A stretch of DNA of 12,718 nt from contig JAPYOI010000334.1 of assembly GCA_028278755.1 (NCBI GenBank), positions 1-12,718 of the forward strand, given 5' to 3'. Origin of the DNA: Poriferisodalis multihospitum (lineage in GTDB: Bacteria; Actinomycetota; Acidimicrobiia; Acidimicrobiales; Poriferisodalaceae). The position numbers and the translations under genes are program-made. Each line of letters starts with the position of its first letter. Positions within the stretch are counted from its first letter, which is position 1. This document shows positions 7,147 to 12,718 of this stretch, piece by piece. The notes under the pieces are model-generated. The model did no database searches. It saw nothing but the letters and a program-made list of their open reading frames with translations, and was not told the DNA's origin.

Positions 7147-7150
7147 GCTT
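7145..7150 (+). promoter_or_regulatory. Candidate -10 hexamer (TAGCTT) for the guaB/guaC-like gene
   Basis: TAGCTT fits TANNNT and ends 10 nt before the ATG at 7161. With only 28 bp between divergent starts there is little room for a leader, so the mRNA is probably leaderless or nearly so. Any -35 contact would fall inside the first codons of the YceI-like gene. Confidence 0.45.
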
Positions 7151-7160
7151 GGGGCCGCTC

Positions 7161-8240
7161 ATGAAACTGCGCGACCTGAGAACCGGACTGACCTTCGACG
7201 ACGTGCTGATCGTGCCGCAGCGGTCGTCGATCCGCAGCCGTAGCCACGTGTCGGTGCGAACTCGCCTGTCCCGCAGTATCCCGCTGGATCTGCCGGTGAT
7301 CGCCGCCAACATGGACACGGTCTGCGAGCACGAGATGGCGATCGCCATGGGCCGCCTCGGCGGCGCCGGCATCGTCCACCGGTTCATGCCAATCGACGCG
7401 CAAGCAGCCCAGATCGCCGCGATCAAGAACGCCGACGACGGCTCACTGGTCGCCGGCGGCGCCGTGGGCACCGACCACGACATGGGAGACCGGGCCAAGG
7501 CGCTGGTGGCGGCCGGAGCCGATGTGCTGGTGCTCGACATCGCACACGGTCATGCCGACCACGCCATCGACGGGGTGCGCCGCCTGAAGGACCACTTCGC
7601 CGACACCGACGTGATCGCCGGCAACGTGGCCACCATCGACGGCGCGATCGACATGGCCGAAGCCGGCGCCGACGCGATCAAGGTGGGCGTCGGACCGGGC
7701 GGGGTCTGCACCACCAGGCTGGTGGCCGGCGTCGGCGTGCCGCAGCTGTCTGCGACCGACAGCGTGGTCAACGGGCTGGCCGACGCGGGGTTCGACGTGC
7801 CAGTGATCGCCGACGGCGGCATCAGGACTTCCGGCGACATCGCCAAGGCGCTGGCCGTCGGTGCCGAGACCGTGATGATCGGCAGCATGCTCGCCGGAAC
7901 GAAGGAGAGTCCCGGCGAGGTCGAGCAGGGCCCGCACGGGCTGCGCAAGCGCATCCGCGGCATGGCCAGCTTCGAAGCAATCGAGGCCCGAGCCGAGCGC
8001 CACGGCGAGGAAATCGACGACGAGTACTTCGAGCAGCGGGCGCCTGAAGGCGTCGAAGGCACCGTGCCCTACCGGGGCGAGGCGGGCAAGCTGATCGGCG
8101 AGCTGATGGCCGGCCTGCGCAGCGCCATGAGCTACACCAACGCCCGCAGCCTGGCCGAATTCACCGAGCGCACCGAGTTTGTCGCTGTGACGCCGCTCGG
8201 GTTGGCGGAGAACACCCCGCACGCCACCCTGTCGTACTGA
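7161..8240 (+). CDS. CBS-less IMP dehydrogenase/GMP reductase family protein, with GMP-reductase-like residues
   Basis: The 359-residue TIM-barrel enzyme contains the family loop GVGPGGVCTTR (176-186) with nucleophile Cys183 and Thr185, and the phosphate-binding ADGGIRTSGDIAKALAVGA (217-235). The two CBS domains of typical IMP dehydrogenase are absent: GIVHRFMPID (70-79) runs almost directly into GSLVAGGAVGTD (94-105). Two positions look like GMP reductase: AANMDTV (48-54), where IMP dehydrogenases usually have SPMDTV, and DDEYFEQ (286-292), where IMP dehydrogenases have the catalytic Arg-Tyr of RYFQ. The C-terminus (GLRSAMSYT, EFVAVTPLGLAE, TPHATL) is more dehydrogenase-like. The reaction is therefore either IMP to XMP with NAD or, as I lean, GMP to IMP with NADPH. 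MKLRDLRTGLTFDDVL is a normal family start. queF follows after 35 bp. Confidence 0.88.
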   Translation: MKLRDLRTGLTFDDVLIVPQRSSIRSRSHVSVRTRLSRSIPLDLPVIAANMDTVCEHEMAIAMGRLGGAGIVHRFMPIDAQAAQIAAIKNADDGSLVAGGAVGTDHDMGDRAKALVAAGADVLVLDIAHGHADHAIDGVRRLKDHFADTDVIAGNVATIDGAIDMAEAGADAIKVGVGPGGVCTTRLVAGVGVPQLSATDSVVNGLADAGFDVPVIADGGIRTSGDIAKALAVGAETVMIGSMLAGTKESPGEVEQGPHGLRKRIRGMASFEAIEARAERHGEEIDDEYFEQRAPEGVEGTVPYRGEAGKLIGELMAGLRSAMSYTNARSLAEFTERTEFVAVTPLGLAENTPHATLSY

Positions 8241-8262
8241 CGGGTACCTCTGCCCGCCAGTC

Positions 8263-8268
8263 GAGGAG
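8263..8268 (+). promoter_or_regulatory. Ribosome binding site (GAGGAG) of queF
   Basis: GAGGAG ends 7 nt before the ATG at 8276, a good Shine-Dalgarno sequence. It contrasts with the upstream guaB-like gene, which has none, and fits queF being an internal operon gene translated in the standard way. Confidence 0.7.
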
Positions 8269-8275
8269 TTCCGAC

Positions 8276-8644
8276 ATGGGAAGCGAACCGTCCAGAGACC
8301 TCATCGCGCTCGACGACCCATACCCCGACCGGGACTACGAGGTGCGCTGCACCACGCCGGAGCTGACCTGCGTGTGCCCCGTCACCGGGCAGCCCGACTA
8401 CGCCACAGTCGACATCGCGTACGTCCCCGATCGTCGCATCGTCGAGCTGAAGTCGCTCAAGCTCTACCTGTGGAGCTACCGGGACGAGCCGGTTCATCAC
8501 GAAGCCATCACCAACCGCATCCTCGACGACCTGCTGGCGGCCGTCGCCCCCAAGCAGGCCACGGTCGAGACGCGCTGGCTGGTGCGGGGCGGCATCACCA
8601 CGACGGTCACGGCCCGCCATCCCGCCCAGGCATCTCTGGGCTGA
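8276..8644 (+). CDS. queF: NADPH-dependent 7-cyano-7-deazaguanine (preQ0) reductase, QueF type I
   Basis: This 122-residue protein matches the short, single-domain QueF (YkvM type) that reduces the nitrile of preQ0 to the aminomethyl of preQ1 in queuosine biosynthesis. The active-site segment CVCPVTGQPD (32-41) gives nucleophile Cys34 and Asp41, and the QueF signature ELKSLKLYLWSYRDE is at 57-71. HHEAITNRILDDL (74-86) holds the His and Glu expected for nitrile binding. Its length is close to the family norm; nothing is missing. It starts 35 bp after the GuaB-like gene with a good GAGGAG site, so co-transcription is likely. No queC, queD, queE or tgt is in the window. Queuosine genes are patchy in Actinobacteria, so the host presumably makes preQ0 elsewhere; a DNA-modification or secondary-metabolite role is less likely but possible. 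Confidence 0.94.
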   Translation: MGSEPSRDLIALDDPYPDRDYEVRCTTPELTCVCPVTGQPDYATVDIAYVPDRRIVELKSLKLYLWSYRDEPVHHEAITNRILDDLLAAVAPKQATVETRWLVRGGITTTVTARHPAQASLG

Positions 8645-8665
8645 AGCGGCGGCACGCCTGACCGA

Positions 8666-8682
8666 AGGCCATCTGGCGGCCT
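8666..8682 (+). terminator. Weak hairpin after queF
   Basis: AGGCC (8666-8670) and GGCCT (8678-8682) can pair around a 7-nt loop in the 54-bp gap between queF and the next gene. The stem is short, has no T-tract, and sits directly before the TACACT hexamer. It may end the guaB-queF transcript or be chance. Confidence 0.22.
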
Positions 8683-8685
8683 CAA

Positions 8686-8691
8686 TACACT
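8686..8691 (+). promoter_or_regulatory. Candidate -10 hexamer (TACACT) for the winged-helix/DUF4015 gene
   Basis: TACACT fits TANNNT and is separated by exactly 7 nt from the ATG at 8699, the classic spacing for leaderless transcription in Actinobacteria. No Shine-Dalgarno sequence precedes the ATG. It supports the long start that includes the N-terminal winged-helix-like domain. Confidence 0.5.
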
Positions 8692-8698
8692 CGATCCG

Positions 8699-10687
8699 AT
8701 GCCATTGTTGGCGCCCGCCGACAGGCGCATTCTGCGCGAACTGCTCAGCCGTGGGGGGACGGCCGAGATCGGCGAGATCAGCGCGGCTGTGGCGCTGGAC
8801 AGCCAGACGGTGCAGACCTCGCTCGGCACCCTGCAGGAATCGGGCATCGTGTCGCAGACCGGCTCAGTGCCGGGGCTGCGGGGCGCACGCTGGTCGCTCA
8901 CCCGGCACGGCCACGAAGTGGGGCCGTCGCTGGTCGGCAGCGATCTCGCCGGCGGCCCTGATCGGCACGAGGCAACCGGTCCGACCGACCCCGCCGAGGG
9001 CTGGGGCTTTCCGTGGCGGCCGCCGAAGCCCGAAGCGCCGCTCTATGCGACCGGCCTGAGCCGGCGGGCGCGCCGAGCGGCCGACCGCGCCGTCATCGGC
9101 ATCGCCGGGCCGCCGCCCAGGCGCCGTGGCCGGGGCCGCGTGATCGTCGCGATGTTGCTGATCGCTGCCACCATCGGTGTGGGTTTCGTGGCGATGAATG
9201 CGCTGCGCGTCACCGAGATCACCGTCTCGGGCATCAACGACGGCGCGATGCTGCGCCCGGCTGGGCTGGCCGGGACTGTCCTGGAGTTCAGCATCGACGG
9301 CGGTGATGTCACCTCCGCACAGATGCTGCTCGACGGCTTCCCGGTGAGCGGAGTGCAGCGCTACGACAACCGGATCGTGTGGCCGGTGCCGGAGCTGACC
9401 GAAGGCGCTCACATCGTGACGCTCGATGTCGATCGACGCTTCTTCGGCACGGCAACGGCAGCGGTTACGTTCACGGTTGACGGGACGCCTCCAGCGGTCG
9501 AGCTGCCGAGGGTCTTCGAGCCAGTGGCATTGGATGAGCCGGTGGTGTTGGCCGGGTCGGTCGAGCCGGGCGTATCGCTGCAGATCGGAGATCAACGCGT
9601 CGATACGGCTTCGGGCTCATTCAGCCTCACCTTGCCGAGCCCGCCCGGCGGCCCGGTGCCGGTGATCGCCACTGACGCTGCCGGGAACACCACCGAGTTC
9701 GACGTCATCGTGCCCATCGGCTACCCGCACACCACGGGAGTTCACGTCACGGCAGCTGCATGGGACCACGACGGGCTGCGCGAGTCGGTAGTGGAGCTCA
9801 TCGAGCAAGGCCGCATCAACGCAGTACAGCTCGATCTGAAGGACGAGGACGGCCGCATCGGCCACCGCACCGAGGTCCGGCTGGCGCAGCTGTCAGGTGC
9901 GTCGAGAGAGCTCTACGACCTGCGGGAAGCCATCGAGGAGCTGCACGACCTCGGCGTACGGGTCATCGGGCGCATTGTGGCCTTCAGGGATCCGACGCTG
10001 GCCCGCTACGCCACGGCCAGCGGCGACCGCGACTGGGTACTGCAGACGCCCGACGGCAGGCCACTGTCGAACTACGGCGGGTTTACCAACTTCAACCACC
10101 CGATCGTGCGGCAATACAACCTGGACATTGCCGCCGAGGCAGCCGCAGCCGGCATCGACGACATCTTGTGGGACTACATGCGCCGGCCCGAAGGCGACCT
10201 GAGCGGCATGCGGATTCCCGGCTGGGATGGCAGCGACCCGTCGCCGGTCATCGTGAGCTTCCTGGCCGAGGCAAATTCCATGCTGCGCGAGGCGCAGGTG
10301 TTCCACGGTGTCTCGGTGTTCGGCATCGCAGCAGACCGCGGCGAGTGGGTGGCGCAGGACATCGGCGCCATGTCCGACCACGTCGACTATGTGGCGCCCA
10401 TGGTGTATCCGTCGCACTGGGGGCGCGGCGAGTACGGCGTGGTCCACCCAGAGGCGCAGCCCTACGACATCACCAGGGCCTCACTGGCCCAATTCCAGCG
10501 CGTGCTTGCCGGCACCAACACAGCCGTCGTGCCGTGGCTGCAGGACTTCTCGATGCGGGTGAACTACGGCCCCGCAGAGGTGCGCGCCCAGATCGATGCC
10601 GCAGCCGACCTCGGCATCAGCGACTGGCTGCTGTGGGATCCCCAGGTCACCTACACCAACGAGGGCATCCCCGTCTCGTACCGCTAG
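8699..10687 (+). CDS. Winged-helix-like domain, membrane helix and DUF4015 putative glycoside hydrolase in one protein
   Basis: The 662-residue product has four parts. Residues 1-75 look like a winged-helix DNA-binding domain (PADRRILRELLSRGG, then AEIGEISAAVALDSQTVQ, then LGTLQESGIVSQTG and ARWSLTRHG, like a MarR/ArsR-type helix-turn-helix and wing). A Pro/Arg-rich cytoplasmic linker (76-147) ends in RRRGRGR, followed by one membrane helix at about 148-167; the positive charges predict N-inside, C-outside. Residues 170-340 look like one or two Ig-like beta-sandwich modules (VDGTPPAVELP, TDAAGNTTEFDV). Residues 345-662 match the DUF4015 glycosidase-like TIM barrel: GVHVTAAAW, NAVQLDLKDEDG (374-385), IGRIVAFRDP, DDILWDYMRRPEG (487-499), APMVYPSHW (566-574). 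Asp378 and Asp492 are candidate active-site acids. The barrel probably acts on or senses cell-surface glycans; a membrane-bound transcription regulator is inferred, not shown. Confidence 0.82.
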   Translation: MPLLAPADRRILRELLSRGGTAEIGEISAAVALDSQTVQTSLGTLQESGIVSQTGSVPGLRGARWSLTRHGHEVGPSLVGSDLAGGPDRHEATGPTDPAEGWGFPWRPPKPEAPLYATGLSRRARRAADRAVIGIAGPPPRRRGRGRVIVAMLLIAATIGVGFVAMNALRVTEITVSGINDGAMLRPAGLAGTVLEFSIDGGDVTSAQMLLDGFPVSGVQRYDNRIVWPVPELTEGAHIVTLDVDRRFFGTATAAVTFTVDGTPPAVELPRVFEPVALDEPVVLAGSVEPGVSLQIGDQRVDTASGSFSLTLPSPPGGPVPVIATDAAGNTTEFDVIVPIGYPHTTGVHVTAAAWDHDGLRESVVELIEQGRINAVQLDLKDEDGRIGHRTEVRLAQLSGASRELYDLREAIEELHDLGVRVIGRIVAFRDPTLARYATASGDRDWVLQTPDGRPLSNYGGFTNFNHPIVRQYNLDIAAEAAAAGIDDILWDYMRRPEGDLSGMRIPGWDGSDPSPVIVSFLAEANSMLREAQVFHGVSVFGIAADRGEWVAQDIGAMSDHVDYVAPMVYPSHWGRGEYGVVHPEAQPYDITRASLAQFQRVLAGTNTAVVPWLQDFSMRVNYGPAEVRAQIDAAADLGISDWLLWDPQVTYTNEGIPVSYR

Positions 10688-10734
10688 CCACGAAGGCAGC
10701 CTGAGCATCGGTGGGACGGGGCGGGCATGATGTG

Positions 10735-10749
10735 GCGCCGATCCGGCGC
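10735..10749 (+). other. Short GC-rich hairpin between the DUF4015 gene and the dehalogenase remnant
   Basis: GCGCCG, ATC, CGGCGC is a perfect 6-bp stem with a 3-nt loop in the 87-bp gap, 48 bp after the DUF4015 stop and 15 bp before the dehalogenase ribosome binding site. It could be a tail-less terminator or a leader hairpin. Such stems are common by chance at this GC content. Confidence 0.25.
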
Positions 10750-10763
10750 ACCCCCACAACCCC

Positions 10764-10769
10764 GAGGAG
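10764..10769 (+). promoter_or_regulatory. Ribosome binding site (GAGGAG) fixing the dehalogenase start
   Basis: GAGGAG ends 5 nt before the ATG at 10775. This favours 10775 over the in-frame ATG at 10727, whose extra residues (MMWRRSGAPPQPR and so on) do not resemble the family. Confidence 0.65.
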
Positions 10770-10774
10770 CACCC

Positions 10775-11444
10775 ATGGCCACCCTCTCTTCCGAACCGCT
10801 GTCCAAGTCCTACGCCACCGTCAACGGCAAGCAGATGGCGTACCACGACTCCGGCTCGGGCGATCCGGTCGTGTTCCTGCACGGCAACCCGACGTCGTCG
10901 TACCTGTGGCGCAACATCGTGCCCCACGTGCGGCCGCACGCTCGGGTCGTGGTGCCTGACCTGATCGGCCAGGGCGACTCCGACAAGCTGGACGACACCG
11001 GGCCCGACTCGTACCGCTTCGTGGAGCACCGCGAGTACCTCGACGGCTTGCTCGACCAGCTCGACCTGGGCGACAACATCACGTTCGTGATCCACGACTG
11101 GGGATCGGCGCTCGGCTTCGACTGGGCCAACCGGCACCGTGACCGCGTCGCGGGTCTCTGCTACATGGAGGCCATCGTGCGACCGATGAGCTGGGCGGAG
11201 TGGCCCGAAGCAGCGGCCGGCATCTTCCAGGGCTTCCGGTCGCCCGCCGGCGAGGAGATGGTCATCACCAAGAACCTGTTCGTTGAAGCGGTGCTGCCCG
11301 GCTCGATCCAGCGCAAGCTGTCCGATGAGGAGATGAACGAGTACCGACGCCCGTTCGTCGAGCCTCAAGGGCAATCACTTCTGCCAGGAAGACAGCCCCG
11401 ACGAGATCGGCCAGGCCATCGCCGACTGGCTCGCCAACCGCTGA
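10775..11444 (+). pseudogene. Haloalkane dehalogenase, broken by an internal deletion with frame change
   Basis: The first 197 codons follow haloalkane dehalogenases of the DhaA/LinB type: VVFLHGNPTSSYLWRN (32-47, with halide-binding Asn38), PDLIGQGDSDK (61-71), VIHDWGSALGF (105-115, nucleophile Asp108 and halide-binding Trp109), and Glu132 in CYMEAIVRP. The family signature then stops after RRPFVEP. The original frame continues as unrelated Arg-rich sequence to a stop at 11473. In the next frame, 11367-11444 encodes KGNHFCQEDSPDEIGQAI and so on, ending WLANR and TGA: the family C-terminus, carrying the catalytic His. Roughly 70 middle residues, compared with DhaA, are missing between the two blocks, and the join is out of frame. 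Intact enzymes hydrolyse carbon-halogen bonds to alcohol plus halide; this copy should be inactive. A sequencing or assembly fault is the main alternative. Confidence 0.85.
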
Positions 11445-11469
11445 TCCGACGGCGGCGTCAGTGCTGCCG

Positions 11470-11483
11470 CTGAGCTAGCTCAG
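11470..11483. other. 14-bp perfect palindrome at the end of the convergent LLM gene
   Basis: CTGAGCTAGCTCAG reads the same on both strands. It spans the in-frame stop of the broken dehalogenase frame (11471-11473) and the last codons and stop of the LLM gene. With no loop it is a poor hairpin, so a protein-binding site or chance is as likely as a terminator. Confidence 0.3.
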
Positions 11484-12707
11484 TCCGACCGCTTGACGGG
11501 CGCGGGCCTCACGCTGCTTGCGCTCGATCTCCTCGCGCTTCTCCACCGGTGTCTGGTTGGTGATCACCTGGTACAGGTCGGTGTCGATGTCGTCGAGGAC
11601 GATGTCGCCGGCCAGCACCGCTGACTTCCAGTCCTGGTGCTCGGCGTCCCGCTCGTGGAACTCAGGCATCACTTCGGCAGCGAACAGCTCGAGGCTCGAG
11701 CAGATGTCCTCGTGGGTGTTCTTGCCGGCCTGGTTCAGCAGGATGAGCTGGTCGACATGGGCGTCCTCGTACATCTCCAGCTTGCGGCGAATGGTGTCGG
11801 GTGAGCCGACCAGGCCGACGTTGTTGCTGGCCTTCTGGCCCTTCGGCGACTTCTTCCACTCCTGGTACTCGTCCCACAGGTTGACCGAGCCCGGCTCGAC
11901 CGGACCATGGGAGTTGTAGAAGACCAGCGAGAACTGGAAGAAGGTCCAGCCCTCGGCCTTGGCTTGGGCTTCCTCGTCGGTTTCGGCGCACATGAACGGG
12001 CTGACCACGGCGACGCCGGGGTTGGTCTGGTAGTCGCAGAGCAGGTCGAGGTGGTTGAGGTAGTTGTTGTAGTAGGAGTTCACCCAGGCGCGGGCGGCGT
12101 CGGCCGACACGAATGAGAAGCCCAGCGCACCCATGCCCCGCTGGGCGGCCATGACAATCGTGTCGAGCTGGCTGCATGCCACCCACAGCGGCGGGTGCGG
12201 CTTCTGGTAGGGCTTCGGCACCACGTTGCGGGCGGGGAACTTGAAGATCTCGCCGTCGTAGGAGTGGTTCACCTCCTGGAACATCGGCATGAGGCAGCGC
12301 ACGGCGTCTTCCCAGACGACGCGCTTGTCGCGGAAGCGGCGGTCGAACGGATGAAGTTCGGTGACCGACGAACCTTCGCCGATGCCCAGCTCCACCCGGC
12401 CGCCGCTGACGATGTCGAGCGTCGAGACCCGCTCGGCCACCCGTGCAGGGTGATTGGTGGGCAGCTGAACGATGCCGTGGCCGAGCCGGATGTTCTTGGT
12501 GCGCTGGCTTGCGGCCGCCAGGAACACCTCGGGCGCGGAGCTGTGGCTGTACTCCTCCAAGAAGTGGTGCTCGACCTCCCACGCGTAGTCGTAGCCCAGC
12601 TTGTCGGCCAGCTCGATCTGGTCGAGCGCCTGCTGGAACAGGACGTACTCGGAGTCGTCATTCCACGGTCTCGGCAGCTGGAGCTCGTAGAAGATGCCGA
12701 ATTTCAT
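11475..12707 (-). CDS. LLM-class flavin-dependent monooxygenase (bacterial luciferase-like)
   Basis: The 410-residue protein is a full-length luciferase-like monooxygenase, closer to the LuxA/alkanal-monooxygenase style than the shorter oxidoreductase at 3512. Visible features are the N-terminal strand MKFGIFYELQ, LGYDYAWEVEHHFLEEY (37-53) with the double His common in luciferase-like flavin enzymes, TLDIVSGGRVELGIGEG (96-112), VVPKPYQKPHPPLWVACS (162-179) and VGSPDTIRRKLEMY (300-313). Such enzymes usually use reduced FMN and oxygen to hydroxylate or cleave an organic substrate and need a partner flavin reductase; none is in the window. The last 25 residues are a highly charged, probably helical tail (EKREEIERKQREARAR). 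A good GGAGG site precedes the ATG. It is transcribed toward the dehalogenase remnant. The substrate is unknown; a terpene- or hydrocarbon-type compound is a guess from family habits. Confidence 0.92.
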   Translation of the reverse strand: MKFGIFYELQLPRPWNDDSEYVLFQQALDQIELADKLGYDYAWEVEHHFLEEYSHSSAPEVFLAAASQRTKNIRLGHGIVQLPTNHPARVAERVSTLDIVSGGRVELGIGEGSSVTELHPFDRRFRDKRVVWEDAVRCLMPMFQEVNHSYDGEIFKFPARNVVPKPYQKPHPPLWVACSQLDTIVMAAQRGMGALGFSFVSADAARAWVNSYYNNYLNHLDLLCDYQTNPGVAVVSPFMCAETDEEAQAKAEGWTFFQFSLVFYNSHGPVEPGSVNLWDEYQEWKKSPKGQKASNNVGLVGSPDTIRRKLEMYEDAHVDQLILLNQAGKNTHEDICSSLELFAAEVMPEFHERDAEHQDWKSAVLAGDIVLDDIDTDLYQVITNQTPVEKREEIERKQREARARQAVGLS

Positions 12708-12713
12708 GGGTCG

Positions 12714-12718
12714 CCTCC
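12714..12718 (-). promoter_or_regulatory. Ribosome binding site (GGAGG) of the luciferase-like monooxygenase
   Basis: On the minus strand GGAGG ends 6 nt before the ATG at 12707, fixing the start. The promoter lies beyond the window edge. Confidence 0.7.

Noticed and set aside
6522..7160. Upstream extension of the guaB-like gene by about 213 codons
   Set aside because: It is Ser/Ala/Thr-rich sequence antisense to the YceI-like gene; MKLRDLRTGLTFDDVL at 7161 is the normal family N-terminus.
9760..10704. Plus-strand frame of 314 codons inside the DUF4015 gene
   Set aside because: It is an Arg-rich alternate frame of a gene with clear domains; no independent start signal or motif.
10727..10774. 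Earlier ATG start for the dehalogenase
   Set aside because: The 16 extra residues do not resemble the family N-terminus, and GAGGAG stands 5 nt before the ATG at 10775.
10481..11374. Minus-strand frame of 297 codons across the DUF4015 gene end and the dehalogenase
   Set aside because: It is antisense to two supported features and shows no motif or ribosome binding site.
11366..11473. The Arg-rich C-terminal tail of the dehalogenase read as real protein
   Set aside because: The neighbouring frame over the same bases encodes the conserved family C-terminus, so the tail is a frameshift product rather than a genuine domain.
1..12718. Mobile element, prophage, CRISPR array or tRNA insertion site
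   Set aside because: No transposase, integrase, terminal repeat, regular repeat-spacer pattern or cloverleaf was seen anywhere in the window.

Overview
The window is high-GC DNA packed with coding sequence. Its gene content looks actinobacterial, most likely a non-model lineage such as Acidimicrobiia: F420/flavin luciferase-like oxidoreductases, a double-length CaiB/BaiF CoA-transferase, a CBS-less GuaB homologue, a DUF4015 protein and TANNNT hexamers just upstream of start codons. That placement is inferred from gene families; no phylogenetic marker is present. No tRNA, rRNA, CRISPR array, transposase, integrase or phage gene was seen.

Layout. A minus-strand run occupies 1-3400: a serine beta-lactamase-like hydrolase (3400-2261), a class I glutamine amidotransferase (2228-1512) and a two-domain CaiB/BaiF CoA-transferase (1440 to the left edge, where it is cut). 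A roughly 110 bp divergent gap with a 6-bp hairpin separates this run from a plus-strand pair, an LLM-class (probably F420-dependent) oxidoreductase (3512-4444) and an acyl-CoA synthetase (4468-6180). The pair ends at a perfect 11-bp inverted repeat that also contains the stop codon of a convergent membrane-anchored YceI-like protein (7132-6227). YceI starts only 28 bp from a divergent guaB/guaC-like gene (7161-8240), followed closely by queF (8276-8644). A 662-residue protein comes next (8699-10687); it fuses an N-terminal winged-helix-like domain, one membrane helix, beta-sandwich segments and a DUF4015 glycosidase-like barrel. After it lie a broken haloalkane dehalogenase (10775-11444) and a convergent luciferase-like monooxygenase (12707-11475).

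How the genes may work together. The LLM oxidoreductase, acyl-CoA synthetase and CoA-transferase suggest oxidation and CoA-activation of an organic acid (aliphatic, alicyclic or terpenoid-like), with the second monooxygenase and the former dehalogenase adding a xenobiotic or hydrocarbon flavour; the substrate is unknown. The guaB/guaC-like gene and queF share a purine/7-deazapurine theme. The GuaB homologue carries GMP-reductase-like residues at two diagnostic positions, so an automatic 'IMP dehydrogenase' label may be wrong.

The strongest candidates for something new are the winged-helix/membrane/DUF4015 fusion, which has the topology of a membrane-bound one-component regulator with a glycosidase-like outer domain, and the dehalogenase remnant, whose C-terminal histidine block survives in another frame after an internal deletion.
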